A stretch of DNA of 64,000 nucleotides, from positions 1-64,000 of the forward strand of contig JBBEBP010000026.1 in NCBI GenBank assembly GCA_040882255.1, written 5' to 3'. This DNA comes from PWQG01 sp040882255 (GTDB lineage: Bacteria > Pseudomonadota > Gammaproteobacteria > Pseudomonadales > Pseudohongiellaceae). The translations under genes and the position numbers were made by a program. Every line of letters begins with the position of its first letter. Positions within the stretch are counted from its first letter, which is position 1. Shown here one piece after another: positions 63,365 through 64,000 of the stretch. The notes under the pieces are model-generated. The model was not told the DNA's origin. It did no database searches and worked only from the letters and a program-made list of their open reading frames with translations.

Positions 63365-64000
63365 ATGAATAGCAGACACCGCTCACACCTGATGCCGGCC
63401 ATGGCCGCCGCCACATTGATGCTGGGCGCCGTACCAGCCAGTCACGCTGACGACCATGACAGCTCGATCCGGATGATCGACCCATCGCAGTTCAATATCG
63501 ACCAGCAGGAAATCTCCAGCATCCGCGAGCAGATGCAGGCTGCGGTGGACGGCGAGCACATTGCCGGTGCCTTGCTGCTGGTTGGCAATGACGACGGTAT
63601 CGGCATGCTGGAGACAGTGGGTACGCAGGGGCCCGGCGATGACACCCTGGTCGATGCGCAGACCATTTTCCGCATCTACTCCATGACCAAGCCCATCATC
63701 AGCGTAGCGGCCATGGATCTGGTGGAGGACGGCCAGTTGAATGTCGAGGACCCCGTGGGTCTGTACATCCCCGAGTTCAACGAATTGGAAGTGTTCGACC
63801 CGGAAACCGGCGAAGTGAGTCCGGCGCAGAACACCATGACAGTGGAGCACCTGCTGACCCATGAATCCGGCATCATCCAGGGCATCTTCTCCATGGATAC
63901 CGAGCTCGGGCAACAATACATGAGCGAAATTCCGTCGGACGGCAGTCTGACTGCACTGGAAACCGCTCAGCGTATCGGTGACATGCCGCTGTACTTTGAA
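63365..64000 (+). CDS. Exported serine hydrolase, beta-lactamase class C family (partial, runs off the window)
   Basis: From ATG 63365 the frame is open to the last base (212 codons seen). A signal peptide (about residues 1-28, cleaved near SHADDH) is followed by the class C/beta-lactamase-related domain with the SxxK nucleophile in FRIYSMTKPIISVAAMDLVE (Ser-Met-Thr-Lys) and TVEHLLTHESGI. The YxN and KTG-like motifs would lie beyond the end. The family includes esterases, D-peptidases and beta-lactamases, so no drug-resistance role is implied. The same frame is also open from ATG 63200, but 63365 has AGGGGA upstream and starts the signal peptide. The 3' end is missing. Confidence 0.85.
   Translation, partial: MNSRHRSHLMPAMAAATLMLGAVPASHADDHDSSIRMIDPSQFNIDQQEISSIREQMQAAVDGEHIAGALLLVGNDDGIGMLETVGTQGPGDDTLVDAQTIFRIYSMTKPIISVAAMDLVEDGQLNVEDPVGLYIPEFNELEVFDPETGEVSPAQNTMTVEHLLTHESGIIQGIFSMDTELGQQYMSEIPSDGSLTALETAQRIGDMPLYFE

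Overview
The window is about 62-65% GC, gene-dense chromosomal DNA from a heterotrophic gammaproteobacterium. Pointers are the complete arginine succinyltransferase (AST) pathway with two AstA-type subunits as in Pseudomonas, DjlA, MlaEFD, PqiC-like lipoprotein, periplasmic KatG, and a CrbS/CrbR (MxtR/ErdR)-type sensor pair. Choline uptake and oxidation genes and many Na+-coupled carriers suggest a marine or saline habitat. This placement is inference. I see no rRNA, tRNA, CRISPR array, prophage or intact insertion sequence.

Layout. 1-7144: a class II Fic protein beside a C18 tract, a TRIC-type channel, a membrane diguanylate cyclase, pyruvate kinase, a Ca2+/Na+ exchanger and an alpha/beta hydrolase. 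7145-7981: an AT-richer accessory gap holding an unannotated 49-residue double-glycine-leader peptide (minus strand), a strong hairpin, and a divergent two-helix mini-protein. 7982-15056: AST arginine catabolism (astC, aruF, aruG/astA, astD, astB, convergent astE). 15205-24547: gamma-glutamyltransferase, a transcription regulator broken by an internal deletion, a secreted rhodanese with a YeeE-type sulfur transporter, a sensor kinase that has lost its catalytic residues, a PBP4-type peptidase and a short PuuD-like membrane protein. 24559-35451: MetX-like esterase, AlkK-like acyl-CoA synthetase, GntP permease and a divergent TonB receptor around a perfect palindrome, followed by the CrbR/CrbS-type pair that in relatives controls acetate/acyl-CoA synthetase genes. 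35539-44482: di-haem peroxidase and secreted KatG (peroxide defence), MOSC protein, HelD-like helicase and CocE-type hydrolase. 44489-57034: DCC-protein remnant, choline dehydrogenase and BCCT carrier, M28 peptidase, a TonB receptor resembling copper receptors, and a five-gene lipid-transport operon (alpha/beta hydrolase, STAS-MlaE, MlaF, MlaD, lipoprotein). 57044-64000: PLDc_N-type membrane protein, glutaredoxin, a palindromic repeat, DjlA, four overlapping genes that include three ion-coupled carriers, and a serine hydrolase that runs off the window.

The best candidate for something undescribed is the orphan double-glycine peptide at 7288-7437 with its divergent small membrane protein. Other items worth a look are the dead histidine kinase, the deletion-fused regulator, two operator-like palindromes in front of TonB receptors, and the Mla-like operon led by a membrane alpha/beta hydrolase without MlaC. 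All functional calls come from reading motifs by eye. No database search was run.
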